43,563 nucleotides of DNA from Acidobacteriota bacterium (GTDB lineage Bacteria > Acidobacteriota > UBA4820 > DSQY01): positions 1-43,563 of the forward strand of contig JAKBES010000004.1 in NCBI GenBank assembly GCA_021833665.1, read 5' to 3'. Positions 30,049-37,804 of this stretch are shown here, piece by piece. Position numbers and translations under genes: made by a program. Position 1 is the stretch's first letter. Each line of letters starts with the position of its first letter. The notes beneath the pieces were generated by a model. The model was not told the DNA's origin. It saw only the letters and a program-made list of their open reading frames with translations, and searched no databases.

Positions 30049-32925
30049 AACAACCACCCTGTCCCTGCCCTCCTGCTTGGCCCGGTAGAGGGCTTCGTCG
30101 GCGGCGGCCACCAGGTCACGGGATGCATCCTGATGTGCGGGCCGCCGCGTGGCGGCGCCGATGCTGACGGTGACGTGGTCCGCCACGGATGATTTCGGGT
30201 GGAGCAGGGCCATGGCCGCCACGGCGGCACGGATGTCCTCCGCGACGGCGCGAGCACCCTCCGCTCCCGCGCCGGGCAGGACCACCACGAACTCCTCGCC
30301 CCCGTATCTCGCCGCCAGGTCGCCGGGGCGTTCGGCGTGCGCGGCCACGGCCGCGGCCACCCGCCGCAGGCCCTCGTCTCCCTGCTGGTGTCCGAGGGCG
30401 TCGTTGTATGCCTTGAAAAAATCCACGTCGATCATGAGGAGGGATAGGTCCGTTCCGGCTCGCAATGCCCTGTTCCACTCCCCTTGGAGATGGTCTTGAA
30501 AGACCCGGCGATTGGCGATCCCCGTCAGGCCATCGGTGGCGGCGAGGAGCTCCAGGCGCTGGTTGGCTTTGGCGAGGAGGGCCGTCCGCTCCGCCACCTG
30601 CCGCTCAAGCTGTTCGTTGCGCGTGCGGACGCGCCGCGTGCGGACCCCGGACACGGCCCACGCCGCGGCGGCCGTGAGCACCACCAATGTGCCCAAGGCG
30701 GCGAAGGCCAGTCCCCAGGGCACCTCCACCTCAAAGGGCACGCGGGCCGGCTCCAGGCTTCCCCGTCCGTCGGGAGCGACGGCCCGCACTTCGAAGACGT
30801 ACGAGCCCGGGAAGAGGTTCGTGAAATGGGCCTTCCTCTCCCACTGCGGATCCGACCAGCGCTCGTCGTACCCGGCAAGCCGGTAGAGGAACCGGGTCGT
30901 CTCTTCGGCGTGGTAAGTGGGCGAGAAGAAGGAAACGGACAGATCGTGGATGGGGAAGGCCAGCCGGCCGCCCGGCGCCACCCGCCGCCCCTCACCGTCC
31001 AGCGCCGCCAGAACCCCCACGGCCGGAGGAGGCGGCAGGCGGACTGCCGCGACGGCGTCGGCCTCAGAAAAGCCCCCCGCCATGCCCACCCACAAGCGCC
31101 CCGGTTCGGCCAGGAGGCAATGTTCCGCCGTCGTGGAAGGACCGGCCAGCCCCCGGGAGTGATCCAGGATGGCTTCCACCCGCTCCCCGCGCACGCGCAC
31201 CACACTGTACGAGCACGCCACCCATACCGCGTCTGATTGTGCCTCGGCCGCGAGGGCGACGATGTAGCGGTCGCCCAGGGTTGAATTGACCGTATCCATG
31301 GCCTCGGCCCTTCCGCCCGACAGCCGCCACAGTCCTTTGTCGGTGCCCACCCACACGCCTTCGGGGCGAGCGAGTACGGCGCGGCACACGAGGCTCGGCA
31401 ACCCCTCCGCCAAGCCGAAGCGCCGAAGGCCTCCTTTGGAAAAGGCCAGCACGCCCTGGCCGTCGGTTCCGATCCAGACGGTCCCGTCCTTCGCGATGGA
31501 AAGCCCTCGGGCTTCGCAGGCCGAACAGTCCTCGTCCGAACCGGGCACCATGCGCTCCAGGTCCGCCGGCGCGTGCCGGGCCCTGTCCCAACGAAAGCGC
31601 GTCACGCCTCCGAGGGCAGCCACCCAAACCCGCCCCTGAGGATCGCTCGCCAAACCGAAAATGCGCCGGCCGCCCAGTTCGGGTGGAACGCGAAGCCTGC
31701 GAGCACGTCCCCCTTCCACCACGGCGAGGCCGTCGGGCGTCCCCACCAGGAGGGTGCCGCCGGGGAGCGCGAGGAGGGCCCACGCCTCGCCCACGTCCCT
31801 GCCCGAGGCCATGGGAACCAGCCGCCCGTCCGCTTCAAGCCGTGAGACCCCGTCCGTGTGTCCCACCCACAGCGGGCCGCCGAACTCCCGCGCGAAGGAG
31901 AGGACCATGCCGCCGAGGCCCCCGCGCTGGGTGAGCCAAGAACGCAACCGCAGGTTCAGGACTTTCACCAAACCGTCTTCGGTGGCCAGCCAGATGAGTC
32001 CGTCCCGGTCTACGATGGCCCCCATGGCCCCATTGCCTGGAAGGCCGTGGTCGCCGTCGATCACGACGGTGGCCTTTCCCTTCTCAAGGACGGCCGCGCC
32101 CCGGGTTCCGGAGGTAAGCACGAGGCAATCCTTTCCCGCCGAGGCGGCCTCAGCCGCGAAGCCTTCAGGAACTCGCCAGGCGGGATCGAGCGCAAAGCCG
32201 CTGCCCTCACCGCGCGCCACGCCCCGCTCGCCTACAAGGAGAACCGCCTCCCCGAGGGAGACCACCCCAGCCACGGCCCCCACGCTCGCGGGTACCGCGA
32301 CGGGGGTAGGCGCCAACCCTTTCACCCGGAAGAGGCCCGAGTCCGTGGCAACGAATGCATCCTCCGCTCCGATCGGGTATACCCCCCTCAGGTTGCCGGT
32401 GATGCCCGCCACCACCCTCTCAAGGCGCCCTCCGCGCCAGCGCAGGACCTCTTTCCCTTCCGCGAACCATACGGCCCCCCGCCCGCCGGCCATGGACGTG
32501 AACTTCCGGCCCGCGAGACTTCGAGCCCCCTCGGGCAAGGGGACGACCAGGGGAGACCCATTGGAGGCGTCCGTGGCACGGAGGACGGCGGGACCCTCCT
32601 GGGTCAGGACCCAGATGAGGCCCTCGCCGTCTTCCGCGAAGGCCTTCACGGAGTCGTGAGGCAAGCCCTCGCCGGTCGTGAGGTTGGCGAAGGCCCTGCC
32701 GTCATATCGTCCCGTGCCGTAGGAGGTGCCCGCCCAAATGAAGCCGCGCGAATCTTGGAAGACCGCGAAGACCTGTGAGAACTTGAGGCCGTCGTCGATG
32801 GTGTAGACCCGGAGGGCGGGCCGCTGCGCCAGGGCCGCGCTCGCGAGCCCGGCGCCAAGGAGCGCCGCGAGCCACCAGGCACGGAGCGCGTGCCACCAGC
32901 GCCGAGTCTGAAGAAGTCCCTTCAT
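30028..32925 (-). CDS. Propeller (Reg_prop/Y_Y_Y) membrane-anchored diguanylate cyclase
   Basis: 965 residues. It has a signal peptide (AALLGAGLASAALA), then Reg_prop-type beta-propeller blades across about 35-620 (YTIDDGLKFSQVFAVFQDS, GLIWVLTQEG, GLIWLATEDGL), which form a periplasmic sensor. A Y_Y_Y domain follows (FLYRLAGYDERWSDPQ ... FTNLFPGSYVFEVRA), then one TM near 740-760, a coiled coil and a GGDEF domain (796-965). The catalytic motif is GGEEF (875-879). An RPGD I-site (866-869) lies 5 residues upstream, predicting feedback inhibition by c-di-GMP. It makes c-di-GMP from GTP in response to an extracytoplasmic cue. It has its own promoter. It is encoded between a putative glycosidase and a sensor kinase, near an exopolysaccharide operon, a typical c-di-GMP target. 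Confidence 0.93.
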   Translation of the reverse strand: MKGLLQTRRWWHALRAWWLAALLGAGLASAALAQRPALRVYTIDDGLKFSQVFAVFQDSRGFIWAGTSYGTGRYDGRAFANLTTGEGLPHDSVKAFAEDGEGLIWVLTQEGPAVLRATDASNGSPLVVPLPEGARSLAGRKFTSMAGGRGAVWFAEGKEVLRWRGGRLERVVAGITGNLRGVYPIGAEDAFVATDSGLFRVKGLAPTPVAVPASVGAVAGVVSLGEAVLLVGERGVARGEGSGFALDPAWRVPEGFAAEAASAGKDCLVLTSGTRGAAVLEKGKATVVIDGDHGLPGNGAMGAIVDRDGLIWLATEDGLVKVLNLRLRSWLTQRGGLGGMVLSFAREFGGPLWVGHTDGVSRLEADGRLVPMASGRDVGEAWALLALPGGTLLVGTPDGLAVVEGGRARRLRVPPELGGRRIFGLASDPQGRVWVAALGGVTRFRWDRARHAPADLERMVPGSDEDCSACEARGLSIAKDGTVWIGTDGQGVLAFSKGGLRRFGLAEGLPSLVCRAVLARPEGVWVGTDKGLWRLSGGRAEAMDTVNSTLGDRYIVALAAEAQSDAVWVACSYSVVRVRGERVEAILDHSRGLAGPSTTAEHCLLAEPGRLWVGMAGGFSEADAVAAVRLPPPPAVGVLAALDGEGRRVAPGGRLAFPIHDLSVSFFSPTYHAEETTRFLYRLAGYDERWSDPQWERKAHFTNLFPGSYVFEVRAVAPDGRGSLEPARVPFEVEVPWGLAFAALGTLVVLTAAAAWAVSGVRTRRVRTRNEQLERQVAERTALLAKANQRLELLAATDGLTGIANRRVFQDHLQGEWNRALRAGTDLSLLMIDVDFFKAYNDALGHQQGDEGLRRVAAAVAAHAERPGDLAARYGGEEFVVVLPGAGAEGARAVAEDIRAAVAAMALLHPKSSVADHVTVSIGAATRRPAHQDASRDLVAAADEALYRAKQEGRDRVVVGAGSEK

Positions 32926-32980
32926 GGTGCCGCGAGTAATTCAGGCCGGTCGTCCAAGGCTTCCCCCCGCAGTCCCTTTG

Positions 32981-33009
32981 AACATAAGGTGCGGGCCCGA
33001 TGCGGTCAA
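32981..33009 (-). promoter_or_regulatory. Sigma70-type promoter of the propeller-GGDEF gene
   Basis: Minus-strand TTGACC, 17-nt spacer, TATGTT, with an expected leader of about 50 nt. No clear Shine-Dalgarno precedes the ATG at 32925. Confidence 0.7.
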
Positions 33010-33061
33010 GGGGAAGGGGAAATTTGAAGATGTCGTGATGAAGGGATGAGGGGATGAGGAA

Positions 33062-33109
33062 ATGCCGAGATGCCGAGATGCCGGGATGCCGGGACCCCGG
33101 GATGCCGAG
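33062..33109. repeat. 8-bp tandem repeat (ATGCCGRG)
   Basis: Six consecutive 8-bp units of the type ATGCCGAG/ATGCCGGG, one of them altered to ACCCCGGG. It lies in the 494-nt spacer 32926-33419 between the divergent GGDEF and histidine kinase genes. No coding sequence is apparent there. Confidence 0.85.
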
Positions 33110-33208
33110 CCGTGCGGCGGAGGTGAGGCATTCACCACCAAGACACGAAGGACACCGAGATAGAGATTGAGGCGTTTTCCTTGCCGCGTTTCGCGTTTCG
33201 CGTCTCGC

Positions 33209-33322
33209 GTTTCGCGTCTTCGCTCGATGGATCAGGAAGCCGGGAGCTGGAAGCTGAGATCGGCCGAAAGTAGGCCCCTCGGGTTAGGCGGTCTTTCACT
33301 TTTCACTCCTCACTCCCCGCTC
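33209..33322. repeat. Imperfect ~100-bp direct repeat, copy 2 (5' flank of the GGDEF gene)
   Basis: Partner of 29943-30048. It has GGCCCCTCGGGTTAGG and GGTCTTTCACTTTTCACTCC in the same orientation, about 3.3 kb away. The two copies bracket the GGDEF gene and its promoter. Confidence 0.75.
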
Positions 33323-33352
33323 CCCGCTCCTCGCTCCTCGCTCCCCGCCCTC
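33304..33352. repeat. 7-bp tandem repeat (CRCTCCY)
   Basis: About seven 7-bp units drifting from CACTCCT through CGCTCCC to CGCTCCT. The strand asymmetry is strong, with one strand pyrimidine-rich. It lies immediately upstream of the histidine kinase promoter. A TTTCGCG-rich stretch lies just before it at about 33187-33220. Confidence 0.8.
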
Positions 33353-33368
33353 TCCCCAATCCCCATCC

Positions 33369-33377
33369 TGCTATACT
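33369..33377 (+). promoter_or_regulatory. Candidate extended -10 promoter of the hybrid histidine kinase gene
   Basis: TGCTATACT, about 42 nt before the ATG at 33420, without a clear -35. The ribosome binding site AAGGAG lies 7 nt before the ATG. Confidence 0.5.
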
Positions 33378-33419
33378 CGCCTCTTCAAACCGTGCAGAGC
33401 GCGGCAAAGGAGAGGGTGT

Positions 33420-36400
33420 ATGAGGGACGACCAGGCAGCCGAACCCAGGCAAAGATCCTGGATCATTTTGACCTTGGTCCTGGCGGTCTTGATGGCTCTG
33501 GGCGGCTACGGCGTCAACCGCCATGAAGTGGCCGCCATCCGGGCGGACAAGGCCCAGGATCTGGCAAGCATCGGCCGCCTCAAGGTCGAAGCCATCCAGG
33601 CCTGGCGGGAAGAACGCCTGGCGGACGTGTCCGAGCTGAGCCACTCGCCTCTTTTCCGGGCGGCCGTGGTTCGATTGATCCAGACTCCCAAGGACGCTTC
33701 CCTCGAAGCGGTGATCGCCGACCGCCTGCGCGTCGCGGGCTCGGGCAGTTCGCACGCCGCGGCTTTTCTGGCGGCGGCTGGCGGACGGATTCTCGCTGCA
33801 TGGCCCGCCCAGGCCCCGCCGCTGGACCCCCTAGAGCAGGCGGCCGTGCGCCAGGCTCTGGTCGCGACACGGCCGTTCTTTTGCGATCTTCACCGCGCGC
33901 CCGAGCCTCCCCTTCTCCGCATGGATGCCGTCTGTGCCGTAGGCGGGAACGGCGAGGAAGATCGGGCCGTGCTGGTGATGCGCATTGATCCGGCCAAGAC
34001 CCTCGATCCCCTCGTCCAGTCGTGGCCCGTATACCGGAAGAGCGCCGAGAGCCTCATCGTCCGGCGGGACGGGGACGCGGTCGTCTCCCTCAATGACCTC
34101 CGTTTCAAACCCGATTCGGCCTTGAGCTTCAGCGTGCCCCTCTCGCGGACCGATCTGCCCGCCGTGCAGGCGGTGCTGGGACGCACGGGGGCATTTGAAG
34201 GCCTCGACTACCGGGGGGTCAAGATTCTCGCGTACATCCAGCTCATTCCCAGATCGCCCTGGTTTCTCGTGTCCAAGGTGGATCGGGCCGAAATCTACGC
34301 CGGGGCGGACCGCTGGACCTACGCGCTCACCGCCCTCACGATGCTCCTCGTCCTTCTCGCGAGCTTGGGAACGGGTTACCTGTACAAGCACCAGGGCAAG
34401 CGCGTGTTTCAGCGTCTCTACCGCTCCGAGCGCGAGCGCCGGGAGTCACTGGAGGAGTTAAGCGCCATCCTGCGCGGCATCGGCGACGGCGTCATCGCCA
34501 CGGACGTGGGCGGGCGCGTGCGCCTCATGAACCCCGTGGCCGAAACGCTCACGGGCTGGAACGAAGCGGAGGCCCAGGGCCGTCCCCTCGCGGAGGTGTT
34601 CCCCATCATCAACGAGCACTCCCGCGCCGAGGTTGAAAGCCCCGTGGAAAAAGTTCTTCGAGAAGGCTCCGTGGTGGGCCTGGCCAATCATACCCTCCTC
34701 ATCGCCAAGGGCGGGAAGGAGCGCCCCATCGCCGATAGCGGCGCCCCCGTGCGCAGCGAGGACGGAACGCTCTTCGGTGTCGTCCTCGTCTTCCGCGACC
34801 AGACGAAGGAACGGGAGGCCCGCGAGGCGCTCCGTGAAAGCGAGGAGCAGCACCGCTCTCTCTTCGAAGGCGCTCCCGTGGGTATCTTCATTACCACGAT
34901 CGAGGGAAAGGTGCTCTCCGTCAACCCTGCCCTCGCCCGAATGCTTGGCCTCGGATCCCCCCGGGCGGCTCAAGCCTACTACACGGATCTCGGAAGCCAG
35001 CTCTACGTCCACCCCGAAGCGCGCCAGGAGTTCCTGCGGCGCCTGAAGGGCGCGGGCCGCGTGGAGGACTTTGAATACGAGGCGCGCACGGCGGACGGCC
35101 GAACCACCTGGCTGGCCATGAACGCGCGCCTGACGGGAAGCCGGGAGGACGGCACCCTGCGCATCGAAGGGTTCACCACCGACGTGACGGCGCGCAAAGA
35201 GGCGGAGAAGGCGCTGCAGGACCGGGAGGAGCTCTTCCGCCACCTCTTCACCGACGGCCCCGCGGCGAAGCTGATCCTCGATCCGGAAGACGGCCACATC
35301 GTGGACGCCAACAAGGCCGCCGAGCGCTTCTACGGCTGGTCCGCCGACCAGCTGAAAACCATGAGCGCCTTCGACCTCAACACCCTCCCGCCCCATGAGG
35401 TGCGGCTCAAGATGGCGCACGTGCGGGACGGGCAGGAGGACCACTTCTATTTCCGCCACCGGCTGGCCTCGGGCGAGGTGCGCGACGTGGAGGTCTTCTC
35501 GGGCCCCATCCGGGTGAGCGGCAGAACCCTCTTCTTCTCCATCATCCACGACATCACGCAGCGGCGGCTGGCCGAAGAAGCCCTGCGCGAAAGCGAGGAG
35601 CGCTTCCGCGGCCTCTATGAAAACCTCTCCCTGGGCCTGTACCGGAGCACACCCGAGGGGCGCATTCTGATGGCCAACCCCGCCCTCCTGCGCATGCTCG
35701 GTTACGGCTCCTTCGAGGAACTCGCCAAGCGGAACCTGGAGACCGAGCAGGCCTACGAGCCGGACTACCCGAGGCTCATCTTCAAGGAGACGATCGAGCG
35801 CGACGGCGCCGTGCAGGGCCTTGAATCGGCATGGAGACGCACCGACGGCACCACCCTCTTCGTGCGGGAGAGCGCCCGGCTGGTGCGTGACGAGAAGGGC
35901 CGTCCCCTCTTTTACGAGGGTGTGGCCGAGGACATTACGGCCCGGGTCAACGCCGAGGCGGAGAGCCGCTGGCTGGCGTCCGTCCTGGAGCAGAGCCTGA
36001 ATGAGATCTACGTCTTCGACGCCTGGACCTTGCGGTTCACCTATGCCAACGGCGGAGCCCTTGCGAACCTGGGCTACTCGCTGGAGGAGCTTCAGGCCAT
36101 GACCCCCGTGGACATCAACCCCGCTGATCAGCGCGAGGCCTTCGGCGCCAAGCTCCAGCCCGTCCGCCTGGGAAGGGCTGCCCACGTCAGCATCGAGACG
36201 GTGCACCGGCGAAAGGACGGGTCCGTGTATCCCGTCCTGCTCACCCTTCAGCGCGGCACCCAGGGCCGGCGGGAGGTCATCGTCGCCGTCGGAAACGACA
36301 TCAGCGACCGCCAGCACCTGGAAGACCAGCTTCGGCAGGCGCAGAAGATGGAATCGGTGGGCCGCCTGGCGGGCGGCGTGGCTCACGACTTCAACAACAT

Positions 36401-37466
36401 GCTCAACATCATCATGATTTACACGGAGCTGGCCCTTCGCAAGCTGGGCCCCGGCGAACCCATGCGAGCCGATCTGGACGAGGTCCAGAAGGCGGCCAAG
36501 CGGTCCGCCACCCTCACCAAACAGCTCCTGGCCTTCGCGCGCAAACAGCAGATCCTCCCCAGGGTCCTGGACTTGAACTCCACCGTCGCCGAGATGGTGA
36601 AGATGCTCTCACGCCTGCTGGGTGAGGACATCACGTTCAGTTTCTATTCGGGGGCCGGCCTCTGGCCCGTCAAGATGGACCCGGGGCAGGTGGACCAAAT
36701 CCTCGCGAACTTGGCCGTGAACGCCCGGGACGCTATCGAGGGGGCGGGCACCGTTACCTTGGAAACCTCCAACCTCACCGTGGACGAGGCCTATCTGGCC
36801 GCCCATCCCTACTCCGAGCCGGGCGACTACGTCCTCATGACCTTCAGCGACACGGGCCAGGGCATGGACCGGGAGACGCTGGACAAAATCTTCGAGCCCT
36901 TCTTTTCCACCAAGGGAAGCCTGGGCACGGGGCTGGGCCTCGCCACCGTCTACGGCATCGTCAAGCAGAACCACGGCTTCATCAACGCCTACAGCGAGGT
37001 GGGCCGGGGGACGACCTTTAAAATCTACATCCCGAGGTGGACGGGACAGGACGAGGCCGGCGAGCGTGACTCCGAGGACTACGTCCCCACGGGAACCGAA
37101 ACCGTCCTCGTGGCGGAAGACGAGGAGGCCATCCTGGCCCTCGCCGAGCGGCTGCTCAAAGAACAGGGGTACACGGTCCTTTCGGCTCCGTCACCGGGCG
37201 ACGCCCTCCTGGCCGCCCAGCGGTACGAAGGGCCCATTCACCTCCTGCTCACCGACGTGGTCATGCCCATCATGAACGGCAAGGAACTTGCCGAAAGACT
37301 CACGGCCCTCCGGCCGGGCCTGAAGATCCTCTACATGTCCGGCTATACCGCCAACGTGGTGGCCCACCGGGGTGTCCTGAACGAGGGCGTCCACTTTCTC
37401 CAGAAGCCCTTCACCGTAGAGAGCCTCGCCCGCGCCGTCCGCGACGCCCTCGACGGGAAGGGGTAG
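33420..37466 (+). CDS. Hybrid sensor histidine kinase: Cache-like sensor, five PAS, HisKA, HATPase, receiver
   Basis: 1348 residues. TM1 (about 14-30) and TM2 (about 300-318) bracket a ~270-residue periplasmic dCache-like sensor. Five PAS domains follow, starting near 349 (ILRGIGDGVIATD), 477 (LFEGAPVGIFITT), 604 (HLFTDGPAAKLIL), 727 (LYENLSLGLYRST) and 850 (VLEQSLNEIYVFD). The HisKA motif GGVAHDFNNML has phospho-acceptor His989. The HATPase has NLAVNARDAI, DTGQGMD and GTGLGLATVYG. The C-terminal receiver (about 1225-1345) has VAEDEE, the phospho-acceptor Asp1279 in LLTDVVMP, and KPF. There is no DNA-binding output and no neighbouring response regulator, so the signal presumably passes to a distant partner or phosphotransfer protein. 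Divergent from the GGDEF gene across a repeat-rich spacer. Confidence 0.95.
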   Translation: MRDDQAAEPRQRSWIILTLVLAVLMALGGYGVNRHEVAAIRADKAQDLASIGRLKVEAIQAWREERLADVSELSHSPLFRAAVVRLIQTPKDASLEAVIADRLRVAGSGSSHAAAFLAAAGGRILAAWPAQAPPLDPLEQAAVRQALVATRPFFCDLHRAPEPPLLRMDAVCAVGGNGEEDRAVLVMRIDPAKTLDPLVQSWPVYRKSAESLIVRRDGDAVVSLNDLRFKPDSALSFSVPLSRTDLPAVQAVLGRTGAFEGLDYRGVKILAYIQLIPRSPWFLVSKVDRAEIYAGADRWTYALTALTMLLVLLASLGTGYLYKHQGKRVFQRLYRSERERRESLEELSAILRGIGDGVIATDVGGRVRLMNPVAETLTGWNEAEAQGRPLAEVFPIINEHSRAEVESPVEKVLREGSVVGLANHTLLIAKGGKERPIADSGAPVRSEDGTLFGVVLVFRDQTKEREAREALRESEEQHRSLFEGAPVGIFITTIEGKVLSVNPALARMLGLGSPRAAQAYYTDLGSQLYVHPEARQEFLRRLKGAGRVEDFEYEARTADGRTTWLAMNARLTGSREDGTLRIEGFTTDVTARKEAEKALQDREELFRHLFTDGPAAKLILDPEDGHIVDANKAAERFYGWSADQLKTMSAFDLNTLPPHEVRLKMAHVRDGQEDHFYFRHRLASGEVRDVEVFSGPIRVSGRTLFFSIIHDITQRRLAEEALRESEERFRGLYENLSLGLYRSTPEGRILMANPALLRMLGYGSFEELAKRNLETEQAYEPDYPRLIFKETIERDGAVQGLESAWRRTDGTTLFVRESARLVRDEKGRPLFYEGVAEDITARVNAEAESRWLASVLEQSLNEIYVFDAWTLRFTYANGGALANLGYSLEELQAMTPVDINPADQREAFGAKLQPVRLGRAAHVSIETVHRRKDGSVYPVLLTLQRGTQGRREVIVAVGNDISDRQHLEDQLRQAQKMESVGRLAGGVAHDFNNMLNIIMIYTELALRKLGPGEPMRADLDEVQKAAKRSATLTKQLLAFARKQQILPRVLDLNSTVAEMVKMLSRLLGEDITFSFYSGAGLWPVKMDPGQVDQILANLAVNARDAIEGAGTVTLETSNLTVDEAYLAAHPYSEPGDYVLMTFSDTGQGMDRETLDKIFEPFFSTKGSLGTGLGLATVYGIVKQNHGFINAYSEVGRGTTFKIYIPRWTGQDEAGERDSEDYVPTGTETVLVAEDEEAILALAERLLKEQGYTVLSAPSPGDALLAAQRYEGPIHLLLTDVVMPIMNGKELAERLTALRPGLKILYMSGYTANVVAHRGVLNEGVHFLQKPFTVESLARAVRDALDGKG

Positions 37467-37480
37467 CACCGAAGCGGCCT

Positions 37481-37498
37481 GCCGGTACAGAGGTCTCC
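37481..37498. repeat. 18-bp direct repeat, copy 1
   Basis: GCCGGTACAGAGGTCTCC is repeated exactly at 37732-37749, 251 bp away. The pair brackets the tandem GC-rich hairpin repeats in spacer 37467-37804, which holds no gene and no canonical terminator. Confidence 0.9.
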
Positions 37499-37543
37499 TC
37501 CCCACCTCTTTTCAATTCGCAAACTGCCCTTGGTGCCATGACG

Positions 37544-37652
37544 ACCACGGGCGGCCACGGTGGGCCGCCCCTACGGAATCTCCACCATGATCGCCGTGGG
37601 AGCGGCCACGGTGGGCCGCCCCTACGGAATCTCCACCATGATCGCCGTGGGA
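37544..37652. repeat. Tandem 51-bp hairpin repeat (two full units plus 5' flank)
   Basis: Two identical 51-bp units lie at 37551-37601 and 37602-37652. Each contains the inverted pair GGCGGCC ... GGCCGCC around ACGGT, then CCTACGGAATCTCCACCATG and ATCGCCGTGGGA. The first 32 nt (37544-37575) recur exactly at 42748-42779. The 'GGGCGGCC..GGGCCGCCC' type is a familiar intergenic palindrome in several phyla. Confidence 0.92.
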
Positions 37653-37670
37653 GCCGTCGCCGACGGCGAA
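37651..37670. repeat. 20-bp palindromic repeat, second copy at 43177-43196
   Basis: GAGCCGTCGCCGACGGCGAA contains the hairpin GCCGTC-GCC-GACGGC. The identical 20 bp occurs at 43177-43196 in the toxin-side spacer. Confidence 0.88.
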
Positions 37671-37714
37671 GGGTTGATCCCCATCCCCACCCCGTGGCGC
37701 AGGCACCCCGCCTG

Positions 37715-37749
37715 TGGCCGGTCAACGATCGGCCGGTACAGAGGTCTCC
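37715..37749. repeat. GGCCG(R)TCAACGAYCGGCCG palindrome plus 18-bp repeat copy 2
   Basis: GGCCGGTCAACGATCGGCCG is an inverted repeat around TCAACGA. Its near copy lies at 41469-41490. It is fused to the second copy of GCCGGTACAGAGGTCTCC (37732-37749). Confidence 0.85.
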
Positions 37750-37804
37750 GCCCCGATCTTTATCCCTTCAAATCCCAAATCCGAAATCTCCCTTTTTCGC
37801 CCCT

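Noticed and set aside
31661-32659. 332-aa plus-strand ORF opposite the propeller domain
   Set aside because: Pro/Ser/Arg/Thr-rich low-complexity translation, antisense of the propeller repeats.
34458-36386. 642-aa minus-strand ORF opposite the PAS region
   Set aside because: Shadow of the repeated PAS coding sequence; no domain. The plus frame has all kinase motifs.
37544-37652. Possible CRISPR repeats
   Set aside because: Only two adjacent units with no variable spacers, and the unit itself is a known type of palindromic intergenic repeat.
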